DNA of 5,962 nt, taken from NCBI GenBank assembly GCA_002159155.1, contig LZRQ01000202.1, positions 1-5,962 of the forward strand. The letters run 5' to 3'. The stretch's first letter is position 1, and every line of letters begins with the position of its first letter. Both the position numbers and the translations under genes were made by a program. Source of the DNA: Firmicutes bacterium ZCTH02-B6 (GTDB lineage Bacteria; Bacillota; Limnochordia; Limnochordales; ZCTH02-B6). Below the pieces are notes generated by a model that worked only from the letters and a program-made list of their open reading frames with translations, searched no databases and was not told where the DNA came from. Positions 5,426-5,962 of the stretch are shown one piece after another.

Positions 5426-5962
5426 TCAAGATGTACGCTGGCGGCGAGGGGACTCGGGAATACGGACGGTCTCCGGCAAGTATCCCCGGCCCAGCGCCCG
5501 GAAAAGGACGTCCGCGGTCGGTCCCGTGCCAACAGTAATCGCCAGGGTCCCGATGCCGATGGGCCCGCCCAGCAGCCATCCGCCAACCGCTACCAGCAGC
5601 TCCAAAAACAGGCGAATACGGCCCACGGTCAGCGGCATCCGCTGGCTGAGGACGAGGATCAGCCCATCCCGGGAGCCGGCGCCAAGGCCGACGCGGGTGT
5701 AGATGACCGAGCCCAGTGCCAAGAAAAAGATGGAGCCCGCGAGATACACGATGCCGCCCGGTATCGATGACGCGTCGGGGATCCCCAGCGCGAGAAACCC
5801 ATCGATGGCCCAACCGACCAGGAGGGTATTGGCCACCGTGCCCCAGCTCACGGTCCACCGGCCGCCGAGCAGCAGCGTCAGGACGACCAGGAGGGCGCTG
5901 ACCGTGATCGACGCCTGTCCCAGCGACAGCCCCGCCAGCTGGCCGATGGCCAGGTGCAGGAC
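5426..5962 (-). CDS. YczE/YyaS/YitT-type integral membrane protein (5' end off window)
   Basis: Multi-pass membrane protein related to Bacillus subtilis YczE, a family of about 200-220 residues with no firmly established biochemical role. The frame is open to the right edge and yields 178 residues, so roughly 20-40 N-terminal residues are missing. Recognisable family blocks, in order, are VLHLAIGQLAGLSLGQASI at the edge, WGTVANTLLVGWAIDGFL, YTRVGLGAGSRDGLILVLSQ, VGRIRLFLELLVAVGGWLL and GGPIGIGTLAITVGTGP. Hydrophobic segments at about 17-33, 41-60, 69-88 and 113-134 support several membrane spans. The tail after about residue 150 is basic and hydrophilic (ending PRRQRTS), as in relatives. A GTG at 5851 lies inside the first conserved blocks and is not the start. 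The gene converges on the TAXI operon and shows no functional link to it. B. subtilis YczE is encoded beside the surfactin region, but that context is absent here. Confidence 0.87.
   Translation of the reverse strand, partial: VLHLAIGQLAGLSLGQASITVSALLVVLTLLLGGRWTVSWGTVANTLLVGWAIDGFLALGIPDASSIPGGIVYLAGSIFFLALGSVIYTRVGLGAGSRDGLILVLSQRMPLTVGRIRLFLELLVAVGGWLLGGPIGIGTLAITVGTGPTADVLFRALGRGYLPETVRIPESPRRQRTS

Noticed and set aside
5389..5428. Bacterial SECIS element after the YczE-like TGA
   Set aside because: The hairpin position is suggestive, but the loop (UUGUUUG on the minus strand) lacks the usual GGU-type apical motif and bulged U, the stem is a simple perfect palindrome, and YczE proteins are not known selenoproteins.
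4836..5858. 340-codon open frame on the minus strand spanning the permease end and the YczE-like gene
   Set aside because: It is Pro/Arg/Gly-rich, crosses two well-supported genes in other frames and has no domain-like segment.

Overview
The window is about 6 kb of GC-rich bacterial DNA holding five protein genes, two of them cut by the window edges. High GC at third codon positions, frequent GTG/TTG starts, clear Shine-Dalgarno sequences and the gene set would fit a GC-rich Bacillota lineage (Symbiobacterium-, Thermaerobacter- or Limnochorda-like). That placement is inference from style and gene content only; an actinobacterium or another GC-rich bacterium is not excluded.

Layout: (1) positions 1 to about 1427, minus strand: an ArsB/NhaD-type (ion transporter superfamily) inner-membrane pump, almost complete, with its last few codons beyond the left edge. 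(2) 1428-1671: divergent intergenic region with no convincing promoter but with a possible short leader ORF. (3) 1672-5274, plus strand: a compact three-gene operon of the TAXI subfamily of TRAP transporters: a secreted TAXI solute-binding protein, a DUF1850 membrane-anchored protein, and a fused small/large TRAP permease. The first two genes are 22 nt apart and the second and third overlap. (4) 5275-5425: convergent intergenic region with a perfect 13-bp hairpin, plus a short in-frame stretch on the minus strand with coding-like composition. (5) 5426-5962, minus strand: a YczE-family integral membrane protein whose N-terminus lies beyond the right edge.

The operon works as one import system. 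The TAXI protein captures a small organic anion outside the inner membrane and delivers it to the permease, which is expected to import it with a sodium or proton gradient. DUF1850 is a recurrent but uncharacterised companion of TAXI permeases. Nothing in the window fixes the substrate. The ArsB-like pump and the YczE-like protein are transcribed from other promoters and have no evident functional tie to the operon.

I did not find a clearly new system. The points most worth a second look are the unresolved role of DUF1850, the overlapping DUF1850/permease junction, a possible CTG start in the ArsB-like gene, and the hairpin plus in-frame extension directly after the YczE-like stop codon.
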